A DNA stretch of 63,455 bases from Halorussus halophilus (GTDB taxonomy: Archaea > Halobacteriota > Halobacteria > Halobacteriales > Haladaptataceae), in assembly GCF_008831545.1 (NCBI RefSeq), contig NZ_CP044526.1, positions 1 through 63,455 of the forward strand. The letters are read 5' to 3'. Position 1 is the stretch's first letter. Each line of letters opens with the position of its first letter. The notes below the pieces were generated by a model. The model saw nothing but the letters and a program-made list of their open reading frames with translations, was not told the DNA's origin and made no database searches. Of this stretch, positions 56,035 through 63,455 are shown piece after piece. The position numbers were made by a program, and so were the translations under genes.

Positions 56035-57723
56035 TCACGGATGGTGGACGACTTGGGTCGCGCTCACCGGTGAGTCGAGACACTGATCCATCCAACTTCT
56101 AACGTCGTTGATACGCAACTTCTCTCGAACCGGAAGGTCGTGGAGATGTTCCTGTGCCGGGAAGAACTTCGCGTCCATGTCGTGGCGGTCGTACAACTTT
56201 CGGCGGTCGGGCCACGGCGACTCGAACGCGGTCACGAACGGCAGCTTTCGACGGACGAACCGCTCGAACTCGTTGAGGAGTTCGGAGTCGTGCGGGCGGT
56301 CTGGCGGTCGGTGTTTGAGGATGTCGGCGTCCAGTCGCCGACAGGCATCGACGAACGTCTGTTTGTTGCGGTACTCCGGGGGCGTCTGGAGGTGCCAGTT
56401 GAGCAGGCCCGTGTCGGCGACGAAGAACGACTCCAGATAGTTGTCCGCCAGGTGCGACCGGAACGGCACCGACGGCTGGTTACGAAGCCCACAGAGGTCG
56501 ATTGCGTTCTGGGTCCCAGCGGCTCGCGACCAGCCTTTCTCGAACTCTTCGCCGACGGCTTCGCGGACGAACTCGGCCGGGTCTCGGTCGTCGATGCGGG
56601 CGATGTCGAAGAACTGCTCGCTGTGGTCGGGCGAGTAGCCGAATCGGTCGAGCAGCGTCTCGACTGGGTCCGGGTCGGGCTCTAACCCCGAGAGCGGGAT
56701 GTTCTTGCCGAACACGTCGAGGCTCTGGCGAGCGACGAAGTGACCACAGAGGTAGATGTCACAGAGGAGTCCGTGGTACATCGTATCGACTTTCATCGCT
56801 TCGTCGTAGCCCGCGTGGTGGATGTGCAGCGACTCTTTGATGCCCTGCGAGTAGCGGGTCTTCTCCTCGTCGGCGTCGATGTAGCGCGCGTTCGGCTCGA
56901 ACGTCGTGTGTTCGGCGTCGTACTGTTCGGCTAGCTTCCGAGCTACGTCTACCTCTTGGGCACTCGCGTCTCCGACCGTGTAGCATCGCTCGACGTTCGG
57001 AATCTTCGAGAGGATGAGACGCGAGTCGTACCCCCCGGAAAGCAGCATTCCTTTCGTGCCGGGCTGACGGCTCCGACGGACCAACGCGGCCTCCAAGCGG
57101 TCGGCCAACTCTTGGACGTAGTCGAACTCGTCGGGGTCGCGCGGGTCGTAGATGAACCGGTCGAGTTCCCCCACGTCCTCGGCGGTCAGGTAGCCGTCGA
57201 ACGGCAGGCGACCGAGGCGGTCGAACATCGTCTTGTGCCCGAGGACGACGCCGATGTAGACGAACTCCAACAGCGACCGCTTGCTGATTCGGGGGTCGTC
57301 TATCGTTCGCGCGACTTCGACCGAGTCCGAACCGAACGTCCGGACACCGGCCGCATCGGTGTAGAAGCACTCCCAGGAGCGAATCGGGTCGGTGGCGACG
57401 ATGGCGTCACCCTCGTAGTCCAGACACACCAAGTACGACCCGTTTAGCTCCGCTAGCGCGTCTCGACCCTTTTCTGCGTACCGGTCGAGTATCCACTCTG
57501 CTGTGTCGAGGCCGCGTTGGTTGGGGACGTACGCCTCTCCCCAGACGACACAGCACCCTCTGTCGTCCTCGTGCGCCGCGCTTCGACCCGGAATGCCGAG
57601 CCCTACGTCTCGTATCCCGACGGTCAGGGCGTCACCGGAGACGACGCGGTCGAACTCTTGTTCGGAGCGCAACTCCGCGAACGTCTCGCGCCCGCCGAAG
57701 ACGCCGAAAATTTCCTTGTTCAT
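56035..57723 (-). CDS. Asparagine-synthase-like protein with intact ATP loop
   Basis: 562 aa from the ATG at 57723 (MNKEIFGVFGGRE). The glutaminase-type domain has no Cys2. The ATP loop SGGYDS (229-234) is intact, but GEGADELF is replaced (MYHGLLCDIYLCGHF). It is paralogous over its whole length to 19615-21306 (shared DPIRSWECFYTDA, KESLHIHHA, PPEYRNKQT-like blocks). Placed among polysaccharide genes, it may amidate a sugar acid using free ammonia (inference). The 17-bp motif shared with glmS lies about 175 bp upstream. Confidence 0.85.
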   Translation of the reverse strand: MNKEIFGVFGGRETFAELRSEQEFDRVVSGDALTVGIRDVGLGIPGRSAAHEDDRGCCVVWGEAYVPNQRGLDTAEWILDRYAEKGRDALAELNGSYLVCLDYEGDAIVATDPIRSWECFYTDAAGVRTFGSDSVEVARTIDDPRISKRSLLEFVYIGVVLGHKTMFDRLGRLPFDGYLTAEDVGELDRFIYDPRDPDEFDYVQELADRLEAALVRRSRQPGTKGMLLSGGYDSRLILSKIPNVERCYTVGDASAQEVDVARKLAEQYDAEHTTFEPNARYIDADEEKTRYSQGIKESLHIHHAGYDEAMKVDTMYHGLLCDIYLCGHFVARQSLDVFGKNIPLSGLEPDPDPVETLLDRFGYSPDHSEQFFDIARIDDRDPAEFVREAVGEEFEKGWSRAAGTQNAIDLCGLRNQPSVPFRSHLADNYLESFFVADTGLLNWHLQTPPEYRNKQTFVDACRRLDADILKHRPPDRPHDSELLNEFERFVRRKLPFVTAFESPWPDRRKLYDRHDMDAKFFPAQEHLHDLPVREKLRINDVRSWMDQCLDSPVSATQVVHHP

Positions 57724-58293
57724 GCTGTTCTGTCCACCGAGACTCACGTTTCTAAGTCACCTCCGGACGTGGACGTGGCCCTAAGTTGACTGTCCGATTC
57801 TCCGACTTGGTTCGTCGTGGCGTACGAGTGCACATGGTTGCTGCTCACCGGGTCGTGGCCAGACCCACGTCGTTCTCTACTACCTCCTTGTACCTCGGGT
57901 TCCCTTACTATAGGGCCGCTAAGACCCGATATGAAGGTATTATGCACTATACCTATCCGATGACAGACATCGGCGGGATTCTCTCTGGCGCTCCCCCAGT
58001 TCGTGGCAGCGTAGTCACTGGCGGTTTCGACTCTTAGGCTTCTGTGTCGCTTCGTCTGACGCTCCCCCCGCTAACTCACCGTCTGACGGCCGCTGGAACG
58101 GTTTATCTTCTCTCTAAGGGGGCAACGAAACCGGTTCTCGCGTCGAAACACGCCCGGTTTAGGACACTCGGACTGCCGCCCTCGGGACGTTGTATGTTTC
58201 TGGACGTTCCAGCGAGTTCGAAATACTCCCGGCGTTATAATTCGAAATAAGAACCAGATAAGAAAGTGCGATAGCGTCATTTTTGGAACTACG
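57724..58293. other. Divergent spacer with shared 17-bp motif
   Basis: No gene. GGTTCCCTTACTATAGG at 57898-57914 is identical to 40106-40122. AT-rich TTATAATTCG near 58235 is a likely promoter for the deacetylase on the right. Confidence 0.55.
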
Positions 58294-59592
58294 ATGGGTG
58301 ACAGAAATCGACGAGCGTTCCTGACCGCAATGGGCGCCGCAGCAATTGCGGGCTGCTCTGGTGGGAACCCGACTGACGACTCGACGACCGCCCCGAACGG
58401 GAGCACCGTCGGCAACAGTACAACCTCCACGACCACGAACGCGGCGACGGAACAGGCGACGACCACAGCCGCACAGAATCCCGGCCAAATCGGCAAGACC
58501 GTCGAAGCGTTCGAGAAGCCCCAGGAGTGGGCGAAACTCGACAAGTACGGCAAGCGCGCCGGTACGACGAACGACGTCGCAGAGGGCAAAGGTGCCCTGA
58601 AACTCACGGCTGACAAGAGCGAACCGTACGTCGGCGTCTACAAGGCGATGGGCCAAGGCGGCGCGGATTTCAGCGGGAAGAACTTCTCCGCCGCAGTCAA
58701 GGTCAAGTCGCCCCAAGTTGCGAAACTTACGCTCGAACTGTACGCGCCGGACCGCGGCCATCCAATCGAGATGACGCGCACGTTCACCGGTCCTACCGAC
58801 CGCTGGATGCGCGTAGACTTCGGGACGACCGGCGAGGAGCGCGACCCGCGTCTCAAGCAGGTCCAAGAGATGCGCCTCGTCGCGCGCGGCCGAGACGAGG
58901 GCCAGAAGGTCGAGATGCTGGTGGACGACCTGCGAGTCGCCAACCGCCCCGACAAGGGTTACGTCTTCCTTACCTTCGACGACTCTCACATCACGCACTA
59001 CACGAAGGCGTACAAGATGATGCAGCAGTACGGCTTCCCCGGCGTGGAAGGCGTCATTCCACAGACCATCTACAAGGACGGCCGACTCGAAACGTCGCAA
59101 CTCCGGAAGATGCGCGACGCCGGCTGGGACGTCGCGTCTCACCCGTACGTCGGCAACAAGCCGCTGCCGGAGTTCTCGAAGTCCGAGCAGAAGAAGAAAA
59201 TCAAGAATACCAAGCAGTGGCTCGACAACCACGGGTTCACCAACGGGTCGCGCGTGTTCATCACACCGAAGAACCTGATGGGTAAGCACACGTGGGACCT
59301 CGTCAACGAGTACCACGACGCCGCCTTCCGATTCGGTGGTAGCCCGACGGGGCTTCCGATGACCGGCCCGCACAACATCGGCCGCATCAACGGCGAGTCC
59401 GTCGAGACGGCCAAGAAGATGATCGACTTCGCCGGGAAGTACAAGCAGAGCATCGGTCTGATGTACCACGTTATCGGCGAAGACGGCATCAGCGAGCAGG
59501 ACTTCCGCGCCACGCTCGACTACATCAAGAAGAAGAAGAACGTCGAGGTCTCGACCCCGACGAAGATCCTGAAAAAGCAGGGGCAGTGGTAA
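58294..59592 (+). CDS. Polysaccharide deacetylase-family lipoprotein
   Basis: 432 aa. RNRRAFLTAMGAAAIAGC is a Tat-type lipoprotein signal (Cys21). A Thr-rich linker leads to a jelly-roll-like domain (about 70-215), then a NodB domain with YVFLTFDDSHITHY (metal-binding Asp-Asp) and DVASHPYVG (His of the second motif). It would remove acetyl groups from an extracellular polysaccharide at the cell surface. GlcNAc-type sugars from the UDP-GlcNAc route are a fitting substrate (inference). Monocistronic. Confidence 0.88.
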   Translation: MGDRNRRAFLTAMGAAAIAGCSGGNPTDDSTTAPNGSTVGNSTTSTTTNAATEQATTTAAQNPGQIGKTVEAFEKPQEWAKLDKYGKRAGTTNDVAEGKGALKLTADKSEPYVGVYKAMGQGGADFSGKNFSAAVKVKSPQVAKLTLELYAPDRGHPIEMTRTFTGPTDRWMRVDFGTTGEERDPRLKQVQEMRLVARGRDEGQKVEMLVDDLRVANRPDKGYVFLTFDDSHITHYTKAYKMMQQYGFPGVEGVIPQTIYKDGRLETSQLRKMRDAGWDVASHPYVGNKPLPEFSKSEQKKKIKNTKQWLDNHGFTNGSRVFITPKNLMGKHTWDLVNEYHDAAFRFGGSPTGLPMTGPHNIGRINGESVETAKKMIDFAGKYKQSIGLMYHVIGEDGISEQDFRATLDYIKKKKNVEVSTPTKILKKQGQW

Positions 59593-60219
59593 GGTAGGAA
59601 AACCGCCGTCCGGCGGTGCGTCTCGACGTGGCTGGTCACGTCGCTGTCATGGTTTGGCTTGGTTCACCTTTTCTGCGTCCGGACGTTCCGGACGCCACGT
59701 TTCGTGTTCGTTGAGTACTACGACACCGACTGTTCTCGCATGGCTCCGTGCGCTCTTGTCTCGTCGCTCTCGTCTACTTTCGACGTGTGCGTTCCTGCTC
59801 TGTCTCCTGGACACCCTCTTCCATTGCTGGCGTGAACGCTCTCGCTCGCTCTGACTGACGGGACGTCGGCCCATCCACCGTCGCGCACAGAACTGACGGC
59901 GTTCCTCGTCTATTCTCGATTTTCGCTCGACTCGCGTCGAACAGTCTCACGCCACACGGACGGAGTCGCGTCACCGTCCCGATTGAGTGTTCGCTGTAGA
60001 ACGGTTCGCCTCGCGTACGCGCGAAACAACCTAATTTCGAAGAGAATGCCCGGCAGACACGCAGCTCAGTGAGGCGACTCGCGTCGCGACGAGTCGCTGC
60101 GAATCAGTCACGAGACTCTCGTCTCGACCTGCCGAGGAGGTAGCTAGCCCCTGTCGTCTCGTAACCCACCTCCGCTCGACGCTCGGTACGTACGAATCTC
60201 CCGTTCTCACTGCCCTCGC
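59593..60219. other. Spacer, nothing supported
   Basis: Over 600 bp between convergent genes. No ORF with haloarchaeal character and no clear repeats beyond short GC-rich inverted strings near 60070-60130. Confidence 0.5.
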
Positions 60220-62472
60220 TCACGCCGTCGTACTGTTGGTGGTCGTCGAGGACGAAGTAGTCGTGGTCGTCGTTGCGGTGGTGGTCGTAGTCGTCATGGT
60301 CGTAGTGGTAGTGGTAGTGGTAGTGGTAGTGGTAGTGGTAGTCGTCGTGGTCGTCGTTGCGGTGGTGGTCGTAGGCGTCGGCGTCGTGGTTTCTGTCGTC
60401 GTCTCTACGGTCGTTGTCTCCGTGGTCTCTGTCGCCTCGTCGGTCGTCTGGCCCGACGTGTCGTCGTCGGTAGTCGTCGTTTCGGTCGTCTCTGTCGGAG
60501 TAGTCGCCGACCCTTGGGTCGTCTGCTCGCCATCGCTATCTTCTCCACCACCTTCGTCAGTGGTCCCGTCGCCAGCCGTCTGCTCGTCGGTCGTCTGTCC
60601 ACCGTCGGAGTCCCCGTCGTCGGTCTGCCCCGCCGTCGTCTGCGTCGTGTCTTCGAGCGGTGGGATGGTCGTCCCCGCGCCATCGGCCTGCGTAGTCACT
60701 GGTCCCGCAGGAGCCGAATCGCCGCCCATCTTCGTGAGGTCCAGCGAGACGCCGCCAGTCAGTGCAACAGTGAATCCCACCGTGAGCAACACTGCTCCCA
60801 CCAGCGCGAGCGTCGCGTACAATCGCTTGCTCGACCGGTTCGAGGACCCTCTCTCGCTGGAACTACCCACTCGGTCGTGGAGCGCCGACGCCTTCGCACC
60901 GACTGGGTCGGGGAACGAACTCAGGACGTCGAATATCTCGCCCACCTCTACCGCACCCGTCAGTATCGCCACCACGAGGTAGATGAGGAACCCCGCAGGA
61001 GGAACGATAGCCAGCGCGAGGAACGTACTCTGGATGGTCGTCGCCAGCAGGACGATGGGGACGGCCGAGATGGCCCCGGTCACGCCGATGCGAAGCAGTC
61101 GTGCGTCTTTGAACGGCTGGAAGCCAAGCTTTCTGGCGACGGCGACTTGGAAGAGGGGCAACGAACCGTAGCCGATGGTGGTCGCGACGGCGGCCCCGAG
61201 GATGCCAAATCGAGGGATGAGCAGGGCGTTCAACCCGAGATTCAACATCGCAGTCGCGCCCGTCGCGGCGACGAGCGGTTTGAGGTCACCCTTCGCTTGA
61301 CTGATGGAGAGAATCGGCCGTGCGATAGCGAATCCAAGCGACCCCGGCAACAGGAGCAACAGCGGGAGGACGGCCGTCTGGAAGCTCTTCGGGTAGTAGA
61401 AGGGGACGAACTTGTTCGCTAGCGCCCCAATACCGATTGCTAGCAGGAGCGTGAGCAAGAGACCGTACCGGGTCACCCGCGAGGCGATTTCGTTTATCTT
61501 CTCGGTACGGCCATCCGCCCAGAGGTTTGAGGTAGACTGCACCATCACCGCTTGGAGTGCTTGCGGGCCGAACCAGAGGAACTCTGCCAGGACGAGTGCG
61601 GCCTTGTAGTAGCCGACTTGGTCCTTCGACACCTGCATCCCCAGCATTATCACGTCCACGTGGTACAGTGAGGTCAGCAGGAACATGTAGACGACAGAGA
61701 GGTTGTTGAACCCGATGAGCTTCCGCCGCGGGAAGTCCGAGGGCATCCGCTTGAAGATGTACGTGAGGTCGAGATGCTTCGCCGCGAAGTAGAACGCCAG
61801 TACGATAGTCACGACGAAGCCGACGATTCGACCGATGAGGACGCCCGCGACGCCCATGTCCACGAGCCACGGTCCGGCGAGCAGGATGCCGACGCCCGCG
61901 TAGATGAACGTGAACGAGATCTTGATGGGCTCGGAGATGTGTTCGAGCTTGAGCCCCATCAGCGAACGCCGAACGTAGTTGCTGAACTGCGCTAACGGCA
62001 CCATCAGCGCGAGGAGGTAGAAGTACGGCGTCAGCTGTTTGTCCGGAAACACCACATCGACAAAACCGAACGTCGCGGCCGCCCAGAATCCGAGGGCGAC
62101 CAGCAGTGCCAGCAGGAGCGCCATCCGGAAGTAGAACCCGAACACGAGGCTCTTCCAGTCCTCCCGGTCGCGCTCTTCGGAGAGGAACTTCCGAGACCCG
62201 CTGTTGATTCCTGCACTACAGAGAATCATCGTCAGGCTGAACACCGAGAGCAGACTGGCGTAGACGCCGTACTGGTCGGCACCGAGCAGGCGAACGATGA
62301 CTGGCGTGATGACCGCGAGCGAAAGCAGCATCGCCACTCGTCCGGCGATGACCGACAGGAACGCGGTTACCATGTTTCGGCTCACGGCTACCGCTCCTCC
62401 GGATACTCCCGTCCTGTCGCCGCTCGGGTACTCAAGCGGTTCTCCCCCAATCGCACTCGACGTGGTGGACAA
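60220..62472 (-). CDS. Polysaccharide flippase fused to a mucin-like Thr-rich tail
   Basis: 750 aa. Residues 30-500 are a Wzx/PST-type flippase with 12-14 helices (VSRNMVTAFLSVIAGRVAML, LVFGFYFRMALLLALLVAL). After a charged linker a further helix appears (LYATLALVGAVLLTVGFTVA), then about 190 residues rich in Thr, Asp and Gln that end in nearly pure Thr. The tail would be outside the cell and could be O-glycosylated. The extra helix and tail resemble the separate 169-aa protein at 30267. A flippase with such an extension is unusual. It moves lipid-linked glycans across the membrane. Confidence 0.87.
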   Translation of the reverse strand: MSTTSSAIGGEPLEYPSGDRTGVSGGAVAVSRNMVTAFLSVIAGRVAMLLSLAVITPVIVRLLGADQYGVYASLLSVFSLTMILCSAGINSGSRKFLSEERDREDWKSLVFGFYFRMALLLALLVALGFWAAATFGFVDVVFPDKQLTPYFYLLALMVPLAQFSNYVRRSLMGLKLEHISEPIKISFTFIYAGVGILLAGPWLVDMGVAGVLIGRIVGFVVTIVLAFYFAAKHLDLTYIFKRMPSDFPRRKLIGFNNLSVVYMFLLTSLYHVDVIMLGMQVSKDQVGYYKAALVLAEFLWFGPQALQAVMVQSTSNLWADGRTEKINEIASRVTRYGLLLTLLLAIGIGALANKFVPFYYPKSFQTAVLPLLLLLPGSLGFAIARPILSISQAKGDLKPLVAATGATAMLNLGLNALLIPRFGILGAAVATTIGYGSLPLFQVAVARKLGFQPFKDARLLRIGVTGAISAVPIVLLATTIQSTFLALAIVPPAGFLIYLVVAILTGAVEVGEIFDVLSSFPDPVGAKASALHDRVGSSSERGSSNRSSKRLYATLALVGAVLLTVGFTVALTGGVSLDLTKMGGDSAPAGPVTTQADGAGTTIPPLEDTTQTTAGQTDDGDSDGGQTTDEQTAGDGTTDEGGGEDSDGEQTTQGSATTPTETTETTTTDDDTSGQTTDEATETTETTTVETTTETTTPTPTTTTATTTTTTTTTTTTTTTTTTTTMTTTTTTATTTTTTSSSTTTNSTTA
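60302..60342 (-). repeat. Hexanucleotide microsatellite inside the Thr tail
   Basis: About seven perfect units of GGTAGT (ACTACC on the coding strand) encode Thr-Thr. Gain or loss of units keeps the frame, so tail length can vary by slippage. Confidence 0.85.
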
Positions 62473-62752
62473 CTCGACTCCGACTGCGTGTCCTCGGTCG
62501 ATTGCGCCCGTCCAAACACGCGCGCGTACATTCTCTTATTGAAAATAGTCTGCCTGCGGTTATTCTTATAAGCGGGCTAAACGTCTCGACACGGTCGTCA
62601 AGCCAATCGATGGCTCTCGTCGGCTCTGTGCGTCTGGGGCTGGATAAACAGTCTCCTAAACTCCGACTCGACCGTGAGGACCGGTGAAACGTGACTGCAA
62701 AACCACGATTCTATAGCCCTACTTTGTTGTTAATTGTCGCACCACTGAATGC
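62473..62752. other. Spacer upstream of flippase and rRNA promoters
   Basis: No gene. TTCTTATAAGCGGG at about 62564-62577 may be a promoter for the flippase or another upstream rRNA promoter. Confidence 0.45.
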
Positions 62753-62782
62753 GACTTCGACGGCCTTAAATATACAAGGGCA
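62753..62782 (+). promoter_or_regulatory. rRNA promoter P1
   Basis: TTCGACGGCCTTAAATATAC has the form of haloarchaeal rRNA promoters (TTCGACGG followed by an AT-rich TATA box). It is about 330 bp upstream of mature 16S. Confidence 0.7.
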
Positions 62783-62832
62783 ATACGAATAATCGTCAAC
62801 GCCTCAGGCGCTTCGGAACGTCCTCACGGACT

Positions 62833-62857
62833 GCTTCCGAAGCCCTTATACGTGGGC
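62833..62857 (+). promoter_or_regulatory. rRNA promoter P2
   Basis: TTCCGAAGCCCTTATACGTG repeats the same design 80 bp downstream of P1 (CGAAG element, then TTATA). Tandem promoters are normal for haloarchaeal rRNA operons. Confidence 0.65.
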
Positions 62858-63025
62858 GTCGTCTTCGCAGTAAATGCGAAGGCAGGTGGCGAGGTCTCCT
62901 CGCTACCTTCATGAAGTTGCCAAGGCGAGCGCCGCTCCGTTCGGAGCTATTTCTGCTCGCTGATGACGGCACTTTACAATATGAGGATTCCACCCCTGCG
63001 GTCCGCCGTACACGATGGAATCTGA

Positions 63026-63048
63026 TGCGAGCCTTGGAACCATAGTGA
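63026..63048 (+). other. 5' strand of 16S processing stem (leader)
   Basis: TGCGAGCCTTGG followed by ACCATAG pairs with 1180-1223 of the window, enclosing the 16S gene across the window ends. Confidence 0.7.
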
Positions 63049-63090
63049 TGTGGAATCTCCGCCAGACCCCCGAGTATTGAACTCGGAACC

Positions 63091-63455
63091 ATTCCGGTTG
63101 ATCCTGCCGGAGGCCATTGCTATCGGAGTCCGATTTAGCCATGCTAGTTGTGCGAATTTAGATTCGCAGCGGAAAGCTCAGTAACACGTGGCCAAACTAC
63201 CCTATGAACTGGAATAACCTCGGGAAACTGAGGCTAATGCCAGATACGGCTCCTCATCTGGAGTGAGAGGAGCTACAAACGCTACGGCGTCATAGGATGT
63301 GGCTGCGGCCGATTAGGTAGACGGTGGGGTAACGGCCCACCGTGCCGATAATCGGTACGGGTTGTGAGAGCAAGAGCCCGGAGACGGAATCTGAGACAAG
63401 ATTCCGGGCCCTACGGGGCGCAGCAGGCGCGAAAACTTTACACTGCACGCGAGTG
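63091..63455 (+). rRNA. rrs: 16S ribosomal RNA, 5' quarter (cut by window end)
   Basis: ATTCCGGTTGATCCTGCCGG is the archaeal 16S 5' end. The part present is 365 nt and ends ...CACTGCACGCGAGTG. The sequence expected next in haloarchaeal 16S (CGATAAGGGGACTCC) is what follows the first base of this window. The two parts therefore belong to the same 16S sequence, either one gene or two identical copies. Confidence 0.97.

Noticed and set aside
60236-60982. 248-aa poly-Val plus-strand ORF (and a similar one at 30371)
   Set aside because: Antisense of Thr-codon repeats (ACN read as NGT), a low-complexity shadow.

Overview
The window is from a halophilic archaeon (class Halobacteria). The 16S rRNA is haloarchaeal. 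Proteins are strongly acidic, and haloarchaeal-type families abound: HalX response regulator, HalOD1, bat-type HTH_10, DUF7344, KaiC-like ATPases, Orc1/Cdc6 with ORB repeats, and the RNA polymerase epsilon-type protein. I cannot name the genus.

Topology: the last base lies inside a 16S gene (5' part, 63091-63455) and the first base lies inside a 16S gene (3' part, 1-1108). If a single G is shared at the ends, the two parts join into one continuous 16S of about 1472 nt, the normal haloarchaeal length. The rRNA leader at 63.0 kb is also complementary to the 16S-23S spacer at 1.2 kb. Either this is a circular replicon of about 63.45 kb with one rRNA operon, two Orc1/Cdc6 origins and a ParA locus, or it is a chromosomal segment between two direct rRNA operons that was cut at the same 16S position.

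Layout: 0-4.7 kb holds the rest of the rRNA operon (spacer without an intact tRNA, 23S, 5S, terminator). 4.9-8.6 kb has a glycosyltransferase, an asparagine-synthase-like protein and a bat-type regulator. 9.3-11.1 kb has a frameshifted small gene and the ParA partition operon. 11.2-19.5 kb is a signalling island: DUF7344 regulator, histidine kinase, two KaiC-like double ATPases, HalX response regulator, DUF7504/wHTH and a bat regulator. 19.6-25.3 kb has a second asparagine-synthase-like gene, two tiny paralogues, a lipoprotein, a phosphodiesterase and a PadR regulator. 25.3-27.1 kb is gene-poor and partly AT-rich, with four copies of a structured hairpin element and a small wHTH gene. 27.3-34.2 kb has glmM, a glmU-like gene, a Thr-rich mucin-like protein, a HalOD1 protein, a DsbA/CxxC-membrane pair and a His-rich lipoprotein. 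34.3-38.1 kb has two orc1/cdc6 genes, each beside its own class of origin repeats and AT-rich DNA. 38.2-43.2 kb has glmS, DUF7344 and a nucleotide-sugar dehydrogenase. 43.6-49.3 kb is a tightly coupled surface-glycan operon. 49.4-50.1 kb is a convergent spacer full of palindromes that also occur upstream of parA. 50.1-62.5 kb has an RNA polymerase epsilon-like gene, membrane proteins, a sulfatase-like hydrolase, a beta-helix protein, a third asparagine-synthase-like gene, a polysaccharide deacetylase and a flippase fused to a mucin-like tail. 62.75-63.09 kb carries the rRNA promoters and leader.

How it fits together: glmS, glmM and the glmU-like gene give a route to UDP-GlcNAc. The dehydrogenase gives uronic-acid nucleotide sugars, and the glycosyltransferases, flippase, deacetylase and asparagine-synthase-like proteins can build and modify a surface polysaccharide or glycan. 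The most unusual signals are the four covarying hairpin elements around 26 kb, the shared palindromes linking parA to the 49.5 kb spacer, the two adjacent origins of different repeat class, the abutting window ends, and the flippase-mucin fusion.
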